The notes beneath the pieces are model-generated. The model did no database searches and was not told the origin of the DNA. It was given only the letters and a program-made list of their open reading frames with translations. A stretch of DNA of 64,000 nt, taken from Ficedula albicollis. Lineage: Eukaryota; Chordata; Aves; Passeriformes; Muscicapidae. The position numbers and the translations under genes were made by a program. This document shows, one piece after another, positions 38,665 through 49,784 of the stretch (positions are counted from its first letter, which is position 1; each line of letters opens with the position of its first letter). The stretch lies in the NCBI RefSeq assembly GCF_000247815.1, contig NC_021678.1, positions 25,125,036 through 25,189,035 on the forward strand, in the 5' to 3' direction.

Positions 38665-41600
38665 TGTGCTCTTCAAGGATGATGAAATATCCACTTTTTC
38701 TTCCCACCATGCATCCACAGAGAGTCCAGTTCATTGTCATAGACTTCTGGAATTAAATATCCAATTTATTTGTATGGCAAAGTACCAGAGAACACAAAAG
38801 ATCTCAAGGTCTTTGCTAAAATTTGGTATCTGTGCAAAAATTGAATGTGCTTAAAGAGCTTCAAAATGAGGACAACATCTTCTTTAGGGGGGATTCTTTC
38901 TGGCAAGGAGCTGAGGAAAGAGTAGAAAATGTAAGAGCTGAAGACTCTAAACCTCAAAGACTTCCTTTTTGTCTACTTCAGCAATCTCTAACAAGTTTCT
39001 ACCTGGATTATTTCAAACATTGTGTGGGGCTTGACCTGACTTAGCAGTTCTACTCCTGCTTTATTGCCTTGTACAGTTTGAGGAACATCAACCTGATCCA
39101 TTTTCTAGGGTATATTTTTCAGTCTATAACTACCTGTCAATTTGCTGGTTTTGGATTGTGTTTTCAAGGAAACTCCTAATTCAGACTTGTGCAGCCATTC
39201 ATCAGGCAAAGGACATGGATGAAAAATCTATACAGAAAATAGTTTAATGTCTTCTAGCTGGCTCCTTCCTTTCAGGCACTGCATGAAGGCTCTAGTTCTC
39301 CTTCAGATATGGTTTGTACCACTGACTTGCTCAGGTTTGTCTCAGGATATACTGAGAATTTTGGGAAGCTGGAAATCAACTAGCAAGGGAATATAAAATG
39401 GAGGTATGTTTATAATTTAGTGTCTTGAGTTTAACCAGAATTTCAAAAGTCATCCCATGCATTCAGTGAAGAATCAGTCTGTATGTGTATCTGTATCTCA
39501 GTTCAAGTCCTAGCCAGAGCATTCTTTAACTGTATAAAACTCCTCAAATCAAATAGGAACAGAAACGTTACATCTTGGCTTAAAAAATTCATTCAAAATG
39601 GTTTTTCTATTTGTAAAATATTTAAACATTTGCCTGCAGTCTCAGGAATACAAGCAAAATTGTGCTACTACATGAAAATCTTATGAACTAGCACAGAAAT
39701 GGAAGTCTAGATGCAACTGCAGTTTAGTAGATGACTTGTGTACATAACTGGATATTCTGCAGAAGAATTACTTACTGAGAAATGCTTCATTTTATGGCAA
39801 TTCCATAATGGGCATGTAGGAAATAAATATATATTTCTAAACGCACATATACATAACATTATCATATGAAATATTCTACAGCAGATATTTGAACCTGCCA
39901 AAAGCAGGTTTCACTGAACCTCTGTGCCTTTCCATCCTCCTGAGTGTCTCTTCATTCCTCCTTATATCCCTGCTCCTTTGACCAGGACTGTACTTTGCTA
40001 CAGACAAAGCTCTTGCAGTGCATAAGTCTGAGTGTCTCTCTGCTCTCAGCCAGTGAAAACAGTTTGTGTTCAGGAAATTGTTCTCTAAGTACTGCCTGCC
40101 TGAACCCCTTTGCAAAAGTTTGGTTTTTACTTGACTGGGTTTTCCCAGCTTCTTGCTTGTTTACTACCTAAATATGAACACAAGGGAGCACCAGAGGGGT
40201 TTTTTAATGTTTTGTTTTGTTTGCTTTTTTTTTTGTTGCAAAAAAAGAAATCAGTGAGTGGGTTAGTTCAGGTATCTGGATGTAATCTCTGGCTGAAGTG
40301 GAGAGCTAAAGATTATTCTTAATTTTTCTTTGTGGCCAGTCCTCTTCAGAGGACTAGGGCTGTGTTAGTTCCCCACCAATGGTTGCATCACCCCCTGAGG
40401 GACATCTCCAGCTGCCACCACCTCCCATGTTAGCCCCAGGTGGTTTAGAGGGCACACCAGGGGTGTTGTGAGGCTGCTGTGCTGGTGTGCTGGTGCCTGT
40501 GCACAGCTGCAGGTGCAGGGGCAGAGCTCCCACTGTGGTGTGTGCTCACCTTTGCAGCTGAGAGCAGGGGCTGCTGTGGAGCTCTGCAGGGCACAGAGCT
40601 GGCTGCATTAACATATTGATGTTGTTCTACAGCCCAAAGAAGCAAAACTGTGATGTGCTAAAGCTGCTTATCTATTGCTCATGACTACTGCACCGCTGCT
40701 GTGTAATCAGCCAGAAAACTATCTTAGGAAGCCCTATTTTGCTTCTTTTGATGTCAAGAAGAAAAATCCCATTTACAGCCATGATATAGAAACAGGAAGG
40801 AGCAGATGCTGGAAAAAAATTCATTTGAAAATTATCTCGAAGAGGGAGAGAATGTGTAGAAGGGACTATAGAATAAATTCACCACATTTGATTAGGTATG
40901 TGACACAAAAAGATCAGAAAATGAAGAAGCCTTTTAAAAGCGGTTGTTATAGGGCTGTAAACACTGAGACTAATTTCTGGGTGCTGGGGGTGACATTAAG
41001 CAGAAATTTGAAATGTAATGAATCTTTGTCCTCTAGCAAGTGCTGCTGGGAATCTGGTGACTCTGCAGTAATTCTTGTGCATATGAAGGTACCACAGGGC
41101 TTTCCCCCAGCCCGTGCAGGATTCCTGTGTGTTAAGTGGCCAGCACACTCCACTCAGCATTGAGGCAGGGTTTGAACCTTCATCTGCTGCAGCTGGGACA
41201 GAAGGTTTTGGGAGAGAGGCAGCAGAGTGCACAGCTCCTGGGGGCAAGCGTGCAGCTGTTTTCTATTTGTCTCATTGCAAAATCAAAGGCTTGTGTTGGG
41301 TGCTGTGGTTTGGCTGGGATGGTGCAAGGCTGGGAATCCACTGTGCCCCTCTCCTGCCCTGCAATCTCCTGTGCAGCCTGCAGGCTGCCACCCCCAGCCA
41401 ACTCCCCCAGCTTTACTGCTCAGCACCACGCCACACGAGCTGGGATTTCCCTCTGTCCAGCTGGGGTCAGCTGTCTTGGTTGTGCCCCCTCCCAGCTTCT
41501 TGTGAGCCCCCAGCCTTCTCGCTGGCCAGGCAGCAAAGAATCTGAAAAGTCCTGGACTTAGCGTGAGTGCTGCTCAGCAACAGCTAAAACATCAGAGTGT

Positions 41601-44600
41601 TACAACATTATTCTCACCCTCAATCCAAAACACAGCACCATGCCAGCCAATAGGAAGAAAATTAACTCTATCCCAGCTGAAAAAAAGGATAAGCAGTGCC
41701 AAAGGCACTGATAAGTGCAGAATAAAGTGGCTACTCTTAGCCAGTTTAGAGCACCTTGCACAGCATGCTGGGTTCACAGTTACCCTCTGGCCTGCAGCAA
41801 GCTTGAGAAAGGCATTAACTTTGCAGATCTCTTTTTACTGTGTGAGTGGTGTGCCCTTTCCTCGTCTGCCTGCTCCTGGGAACAAGGGGCAGCCCAACAG
41901 CATTTCTTTCCCTGTCTATATTGACTTACTGTTAACATTTCTCAAAGCTTTTTAAATACAAGTAAAAAACTCCTGGCCCCTTTGGGAATACATCTGATTT
42001 TTCAGGTTTTATCTTTATCATTGATCCCTTTCCAGTTACTTCAGCCAAAGGTGAGGAAGCGATGTGTGAATGATGGAGCATCCCTTTTTGTAACTAGGCT
42101 GTATGTAAGGGTCAGCTGTTAAGCTGAGATTCTTGCAGAAGCCCCAGAAATAGGTACTTTCTGCTTTTGTGCAGCCAAGACAATTACACCAGGGAGAACT
42201 CTCTACAATGCATTGAATTCTCATTTCTGCTCTTCAACTTTTTTTCTATTCCCCTCTTGCTCCCCAGAGGGTAAGCTGGACAAAGACTACATTAGGGATG
42301 TATCCTGTGAGGTCAAACCCATTGCAGACTTTTAGTGTGGCCTCCACGGGAAGAATTGCTCAACTCCAGTTGCAAGAAAGTGTCAATAAATGATTCCTGT
42401 ACAGAGTCTGCTTTTAAAAGCATTTGAAATTGTTTCTGAGCTGACTTGAAGTAGAGCATAGGAGAGGAGAATTACTGACCTGTAGTTTCATCTGATAGGG
42501 GTCTTCAGGTCATCATGACATAGCAAGTGGGCCCATATTTAAGTAGAGAACACTAAGAGAACAGAGAAAGCATCCTATCCTTAGTTGTCAGTGATTCTCT
42601 AGCATTGCTTGTAGTTATTCTGTTTCTCTATTTGTTGTAAATTGGCCTGATAAAAGGGCCAGTATTTTGGTCGACCAATGGGAGAAAATGCATCTTTCAT
42701 GGTGCAGACCAAAGAGGAAGTGAAAGTTTTCCCAGAAGTTTGCAGCAAATATTTCCAGGATGTTATAATGCCATCTGGCATAATGCACTTCCTAATTCAG
42801 AAAAGGAGGCACAAATAAATGTGATAGAAGATGGTGGTTAGAAGATTGGTGGTCAGTTCCAGGTTTGTTTTCCCGGTGCCACACTGGACAATGTTTTGCA
42901 TGAAACCATGATTTCAGACCTAGGAAATACAACTGCCAGACTTCTGAGCATTAGAGAGAGAGGAGATGTATGCAGCTGATCTGCCATCCTGCTGAGGCCA
43001 ACCTTCATTAGCAAATTTATTCCTTGGGGAAAGGATGTAAAAAAGCTGTTTTTCTGGATGTACAGCACCATGAGTTCAGCTTCTCTCACTTACACAAGAG
43101 ATGTGGGGTTCAGCCTTCAAGGACCCAAGGCAAAACCGTGCACTTGGGATAACATGATGTCACCTCTTTGGAAGGACTTTTTTCCCACCTACCCATCACA
43201 GTCCAGCTTAGACTGATCAATCTGATTTTTCATTGCTTTTCCATTGCCCTTTAGGCAGTAGTTATTACCGTGGGTGCTGTATGATCATCTGCCTTGTAAA
43301 ACATTCTCTGACATGGGCATGAGGGCAGAGGCAAACAGAATAAGGTTTGGGAATTTTAGGTGATCTGTGGTGCTGGTCCATTGTCTTGAACAGCAAAGCT
43401 GGATGAGGGGATTTCTGGCCCTCTTCCCCCTGACAAAAGTGACATTCTAAATTAGGGTAATTTACTTTCCAGTTTCCAGGACAACCCCACAAACAGCCTT
43501 GCTAGCAGGTCTGAAAAGAAGGTGAACCTCCTCATGAACTGGAAGACGCAGAATTGGTGGGAGAAAGAGAGGAACATTTTAAGCTAGCATCAATGCCAAA
43601 GACGTGATGCTACATCCCAGTATCTCCACAGTCTGTGGAGAGACATAGATGCTTCAAGAGATGCTTTAATTCAGAGCTTTCAGTAGATATCAGCAGAATG
43701 TCAGCCCAAATGAGTCTGACTCATTCCTGGTCTTTCAGTCTGTGCCTGGTTCTCTATGTGCCCTTTAGCTTGACTGTGCTTGAAGAAGTAATTTGATTGC
43801 CAGGGCCACCTCCAATCCCTCCTTTCTCCTTTGTGTGTGTGGAGCTCTGATTTGTTCCTCCCACCCAGCCTTTGTATAGAGCATCCTCCAACACAAAGTG
43901 CCCAAAAAAGGATTGTGCAGTTGTGAGGTGCTTGTCACCATCACACCTCGTCACAGCAGGGAGGTGACTCAGCTGCCACCCTACATGGCTGGGATGTGTC
44001 ACCAAGGGAGTGATGACATTCTCAAACACAGCAAAGTTTGGAAGTGCAGTAGAGGAGAGAGGAGGAATTAGGCTATGAAAGGACATTAGGGAACCTTAAT
44101 GTTTCCAATAATCTGAAGCTTTTATTTAAGAAATATGTTTAAAGAAGCATGATATTGTCAGCTGAGCACATTGTGATCTGTTTTATTCCTGTGGGTTTGT
44201 TTCTTTTTTAATTTTTTTTTTTTAGGTAGAGGAAAGACTGGTCTAGTGCTTAGAAGTTTTGCATATGAAATGAGTAATTTAAATTCAACACCCTGTTCTG
44301 CAGCAAATTTCTTTGATTTCTTTCACCCCAGCTCCAAACCAAGGTTGAGACTAGCGCTCCACTCGTGAGACCACGGGGGGATTTCAGTCACAGTCAATAC
44401 ACATTGTTGTCATGGAGTAGATCTGTTTGATGGACCCTCCTTGTGCATCAGTTTGTGCAGCATTGGGAGCTCTTACCATGAAAGCGCAAAACTTTATTTT
44501 AGCTGTTATGGAGGACAAAATGGATTCACTACTTTGGGTGGCAGAGGTGGACTAAAAATAAATCTACTGTTTTTAAGTGGTACTTAGACAAATGGGTAAC

Positions 44601-45992
44601 AAGGCTGCCATGAAAGTTAACATATGGAGACAGCTTTTCCTGAAAGGACAGAGTGCCTGCATCCTTCAGATACTAGAAATGGTGATACTGGAGTTGTTCA
44701 AACCCAAGAAATTAGTCTGGAGTTTTGGGGCAAGACACTTTATAAGCATGGGAGTTTTTCACTTCTGTAGATAAACCTTGTATTTATTCTTTGCAGCAAT
44801 AAATAGGCTTCAAGAACAGCTAAAGGAGGAACAACTGGGATATAAACTGGGTTTAAATCCACCACAGACTTCTTTTGCTACTGTGCAGAAATGAGTTAGG
44901 TACAGTGAGCTTTGGTTTATTTGTAAATTGGGAAAAATATCCTTATCCTGCCTCACAGTGGTCCTTGCTCCTAATGCTAATTTATCAGTCTTTTAATAGA
45001 CCATTTATGTGCCATCCTGATGTCTGCAGCTTTAGAGCATCATTTGGATATAGCCTAAAACAAACTTCCTGTTGCTTCAGAGTTGTTGTGGGACCATTTG
45101 GAGGTGTTAGACATGAAGTCCTGGCCAGACTCCAAGTTCAGTGGAGTTGCAGTCTGTTTCCCAGAGAATCTCCTTTGTGTGTTCAGGACATGCTCTCTCT
45201 GCTGTGCCTGTCTGTTGTGGGCTGTGAAAACAGATGACATGCATCACCCCAGAGGAGCTGCATGCTATAATTGGGAAATCTCTGTGTGCACTAAACCTGT
45301 GCATGGCATTTAAGTGTTTTGAGATTCCTTTGGGGAGAAGGAAACTTACATAACAGGATGAAAGGGCATTCTGTTTAGATGGGAAGAGCCTAGATATGTT
45401 CTTTCTTTGGTAGAGCAGTGATTCCATATCCAGTGCTAAATGAACAGGTGACAATGATATATGGTGGGAGAATATTATTGTTGAACAAATATTTCAACCC
45501 AGCAGAGGAAACATGGATTCATTTAGTCTTTAGGAGTTCAGAAGCATGAAAGAAAATTTGTGGAATGAATCTTCTGTGTCAAGAAGTCCAGGTCTGTGCT
45601 GTTAAAAACATTAACTGTTTTACTAACTGATTAAGCTCACTTTAAAGCAAGCTAGGAATCACTGCTACCAAAAAGTTGGTTGATAGTCAAACACTTGTGA
45701 TTAGAAATCATTTCATATTCCCCAGCTAAAATGTCGGTGCATGTTAATTCTTTTCTTAGTGATAATTACTGAAGATTTCTATGGAGAAAATTTGGTTTTG
45801 CTTTTGTTTTTATAATCAAGGTTCCTGTTGTGGGAAGTTTTTTTCTCTTCCTGATCATACTGTTAGCCCTATTTCACACCACTTCTGATCTTTGTGACTG
45901 TAGGTGACAGAACTGTCTGCTTTATCCCAGCAGAGTCCTTGTAATGGTCTAACAGGTCTCTCTTACTGGAAAGAAGGCACCTCACATATTAC
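38665..45992. other. 7.3 kb without a supported gene
   Basis: Short frames only, the largest 162 codons (plus 40675-41163), overlapped by others and without domains. T-rich runs at 40198-40250 and 44205-44223. A short CpG cluster at 44349-44385 may mark a conserved element. No TE recognised. Confidence 0.5.
40198..40250. repeat. T-rich low-complexity tract
   Basis: GTTTTTTAATGTTTTG, TTTTGTTTGC, then T10, GTTGC and A7. Simple sequence without other meaning. Confidence 0.75.
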
Positions 45993-46385
<393 letters not shown>

Positions 46386-46389
46386 ATTC

Positions 46390-47205
46390 CTGCATTTTGT
46401 TGTTGTCATCTGCTGAATAACTAATACAATGTGATCTGTCTTTTCCTTTGATTAGATCCTGCCTTAAAGCCACGATTCTTATTAGTCTTTAACTGCATGC
46501 TTTGGCTGTGATCCTTCAGTGCACTCACTGTGATTCCTTCATTCTTGCCTTTGGCCAATTTCTGTCACTTTTTAAGTTTAATTTTGCAAGTGGAAAGGCA
46601 GAGTTAGACTGTGTCTTATGGGAATTTACTAGTAAATTCCCATGGCAATGAGAGTTTTATTTTTCAGTGGGAAATCAGTCTCAGTTGTGTGGGGGGGAAA
46701 AAAGCAGAAAAAGTTATTCTGGTAATTGTTGAGGAAGATTGACATTGAGGTGTAATAATACGTAGCCCCCAGTACACCTTGTAGAATCAAAAAACTTGTT
46801 AAGCTGTGCCTGTGTTGCCAAATTGCCTCAATACCAACCTGAATTTCTAGTTATGTATGACACAGTAATAAAGATGTGTCTGGGGGAGGAACTCAGGTGC
46901 TTTTGAGTTAATATAGATCCAAGTCCATGCAGCATCCTGACTGTCAGACTTCAGTGGCTGCTAGGTGAAGTTCTCTGAAGGAAAACTTTTTGCTGAATGG
47001 TTATTGACTTCAAATTTGCTTGTGAAATTTTTAGTTGCTTCTAAAATGCATAAACACAATGCTGCTTTCCATGAAAGCTTTTTAAGTAAGTCCTCATTAT
47101 CTTATGAAAAATATGTTCTTTTAAACCCTCTGACAGGGCTGGGAGGATGAGCAACTTGCATACTTTTTCAAGTCTCTGCATAAATAGGAGCAGACAGCAA
47201 GAAGT
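46390..47205. other. Non-coding sequence between homopolymer tracts
   Basis: Unique, AT-leaning. Contains the 26-nt palindrome at 46618-46643 and a G7 run near 46691. No gene recognised. Confidence 0.55.
46618..46643. other. 26-nt perfect palindrome
   Basis: ATGGGAATTTACT followed immediately by its exact reverse complement, with CTAG at the centre and no spacer. It stops abruptly on both sides (T before, G after). Perfect uninterrupted palindromes of this length are rare by chance. Confidence 0.95.
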
Positions 47206-47217
47206 GGGGGGGGGGGG
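47206..47217. repeat. Poly-G run of 12, left border of duplicated segment
   Basis: G12 immediately before copy 1 of the ~593-bp duplicated segment. It matches the longer G18 run before copy 2. Confidence 0.95.
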
Positions 47218-48420
47218 AAATGGAAGTGCTTAGAAAAACTTGTAAAATAATTGCCATTATTAAACATGCATAGTTTCATTCTGAATCTTCTTTATGGGAA
47301 AAACAAACTGCCTGCTGATTGTTACAAATTTGAAGGGAAAATATGCATTTTATTTAAAACTTTGAAAATACTTTTTCCCCAAACTAGCTCTATTTTTAAC
47401 CAAAATTTCATATGGAAAGGTAAAAATGTGGCAATCTAGCTTCTGCAAGTAACAACAGTGTGAGTTAGCAGGAAGCATGAAGTGCAGGGAGCCCTGAGCA
47501 GCAGCTACCAGAGCCTGCTCAGGAAGATGAGGAGCCAGGATAGAGCCTGGAATCTGAGTAGTCTCCCAGATGGGGAAAGGAAAATGGTGCTTGTAGAGTC
47601 TCCTGCCTTCTGTTGCTGTCCCAGCTCCGTCTGGCTGTGGTTTTGTGGCAGCTGTGATGGAGAGAGATGCTTGTAGCATTGGAATCTTTGGAGCTGGAGA
47701 AGGCTGGCTGGCACAGAGGAAATCGTGTGCATTTACCCTTGACTTGATCCACAACCAGTTTTAAACTGTATGACAAGCAATTGTCAGCAGATCTAATAGA
47801 AGCATTAATTGGGGGGGGGGGGGGGGGGAAATGGAAGTGCTTAGAAAAATTGTAAAATAATTGCCATTATTAAACATGCATAGTTTCATTCTGAATCTTC
47901 TTTATGGGAAAAACAAACTGCCTGCTGATTGTTACAAATTTGAAGGGAAAATATGCATTTTATTTAAAACTTTGAAAATACTTTTTCCCCAAACTAGCTC
48001 TATTTTTAACCAAAATTTCATATGGAAAGGTAAAAATGTGGCAATCTAGCTTCTGCAAGTAACAACAGTGTGAGTTAGCAGGAAGCATGAAGTGCAGGGA
48101 GCCCTGAGCAGCAGCTACCAGAGCCTGCTCAGGAAGATGAGGAGCCAGGATAGAGCCTGGAATCTGAGTAGTCTCCCAGATGGGGAAAGGAAAATGGTGC
48201 TTGTAGAGTCTCCTGCCTTCTGTTGCTGTCCCAGCTCCGTCTGGCTGTGGTTTTGTGGCAGCTGTGATGGAGAGAGATGCTTGTAGCATTGGAATCTTTG
48301 GAGCTGGAGAAGGCTGGCTGGCACAGAGGAAATCGTGTGCATTTACCCTTGACTTGATCCACAACCAGTTTTAAACTGTATGACAAGCAATTGTCAGCAG
48401 ATCTAATAGAAGCATTAATT
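47218..48420. repeat. ~593-bp segment in tandem, separated by poly-G
   Basis: Copy 1 is 47218-47810; copy 2 is 47829-48420. Both start AAATGGAAGTGCTTAG and end AGAAGCATTAATT. The only difference I found is one base near the left end (GAAAAACTTG versus GAAAAATTG). G18 (47811-47828) lies between them, mirroring G12 before copy 1. The full unit (G run plus body) is about 605-611 bp. Near-identity and homopolymer borders mean either a very recent duplication or a false duplication in the assembly. No gene is recognised within the unit. Confidence 0.97.
47811..47828. repeat. Poly-G run of 18
   Basis: Homopolymer between the two copies of the duplicated segment. It is 6 nt longer than the equivalent run at 47206. 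Confidence 0.97.
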
Positions 48421-48424
48421 GAAA

Positions 48425-49300
48425 TCATTAATAATTACATAAATTATTAATTTTCCTCTTTTGGACTTTTCAGCAGACTATAATGCTGGTCCTTAACCCC
48501 AGGAAGGGAGGGAAATGACATAAATCCTGGTCCTAGTGTCTCTGCTTGCTTTGTAGCTCTACCCTCTCTCCAGCCTTTGGTGATGCCTGGCAGCAAGCCA
48601 CAGAGGTGCATCCTCACAGCAGATGCCTGCTAACTTCTGGCAAGGGAAGGCAGCTGGAGGCTTGGAGTTAGCATTTAGTATCAGAGCTACAGGCTGTAAT
48701 TCTGTGCCTTTGAACATGTGAGTAGGCTTACTTGGTTCTTGTCACATTCCCTTTCCCTCCTTACCAGGGAGGCTATAACATCTTCCTAAGATGCAGTTTC
48801 TGAAAACACTATTACAGAAATAGTTCTTATGGTGGAAAGCCAGCCCAGCATTCCCATCCTGCTGCTGCTAGAATCTGCCTTCCCTGCTACCACAAGCAGT
48901 GGGAGCAGCTGGCTTAGACCTGACATGGAGATGCAAAGCTACTCACATACCCTGCCTTCACAATGTGTGCTCCTCGTTTTGCCTGATTGCTCTGATTGTG
49001 CTCGGGATCACTGTCCAAAGGGTCAAACTGAGAAGTGTGATCCTCCCACCACAATCCTGACAGTATTGATGTCAGATCAGAAATCAGTCTGTGAGAGCTG
49101 AGAATTTTGGGCTGGAGTTCTGTGTTTGGATGCTGGGAATTTCACTCTTTTTCTGGTCTGAGGAGAGTTTAACTCTAGTTCTGTGTGGTCTGGTGTCAGA
49201 CAATGGGCTAGTGGAAAGGAGCATTGCTGACCCTGACCTTGGTGTTGGGCAGTGCTATGGAGCAGTGACATCACACAGCACATTTTGGACAGCCAGGGTG
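48425..49300. other. Non-coding unique sequence
   Basis: AT-rich beginning (TAATAATTAC, AATTATTAATTTTCC), then unremarkable. No gene recognised. Confidence 0.5.
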
Positions 49301-49304
49301 GGGC

Positions 49305-49782
49305 TGGGAAACACAGGTCCTGCTTGACCAGCCTGTTCTCCTGGCACGAGATGACCTGCCTAGATGATGGAAAGGCTGCCTGCACTTCAGTAAAACGTTT
49401 GACACTGCATTCTCCTGGAGAAGCTGTCTGCAGAGGGATGGGAATTCACTTCACTGGGTAAAAGCTGGGTAAAAGCTGGCTGTGTGGCTGGGCCCAGGGG
49501 GTGGTGAGTGGTGCTGCACCCAGTGGGCAGCCAGGCACGACTGGTGCTCTCCAGGGCTCCGTACTGGGGCCAGCCCTGTTTCATATCCTGTCCAGTGACC
49601 TGGATGAGGGCATTGAGTGCTGTCCTATCAAAGTCTACAGACTGAGCTGGGCAGGAGTGTTGATCTGCTGGGGAATAGGAGTGCAGGGGGATCTGGACGT
49701 GCTGGATTGAAATGCCAGTTGTATGAGGCTCAGTAAGGTGAACAGCCAGGTGCTGCACTTCACTCACAACAGCCCCACATGA
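49305..49782 (+). mobile_element. CR1 LINE ORF2 fragment (reverse transcriptase), decayed
   Basis: Plus-strand sequence follows the CR1 RT order: TGCTTGACCAGCCTGTTCTC, then CTTCAGTAAAACGTTTGACAC (DFSKAFDT region), TTCTCCTGGAGAAGCTG, and the region translating to GSVLGPALFHILSSDLDEG, which corresponds to CR1 '[22 protein letters not shown]'. After it GTGTTGATCTGCTGGGG, GGGGGATCTGGACGTGCTGG and GTGCTGCACTTCACTCAC continue the match. The catalytic FADD-type box expected between 'DLDEGIE' and 'GSVDLLE' is lost to substitutions and shifts, a deletion precedes GCTGTGTGGCTGGG, and the frame is broken. Bordered by non-CR1 sequence on both sides: a truncated, dead copy. Confidence 0.88.
49501..49710 (+). 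pseudogene. CR1 reverse-transcriptase remnant frame
   Basis: A 69-codon open piece in the CR1 fragment. Residues 20-45 correspond to the motif-B-like block (QGSVLGPALF...SSDLDEGIE). The active-site Asp pair that should follow is absent (KVYRLSW instead). No start codon or upstream domain belongs to it; it is not a functional protein. Confidence 0.8.
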
Positions 49783-49784
49783 TT

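Noticed and set aside
47218..47810. Gene inside the duplicated 593-bp unit (134-codon minus frame)
   Set aside because: Frames overlap on both strands and three frames are open over the same bases; no domain recognised.
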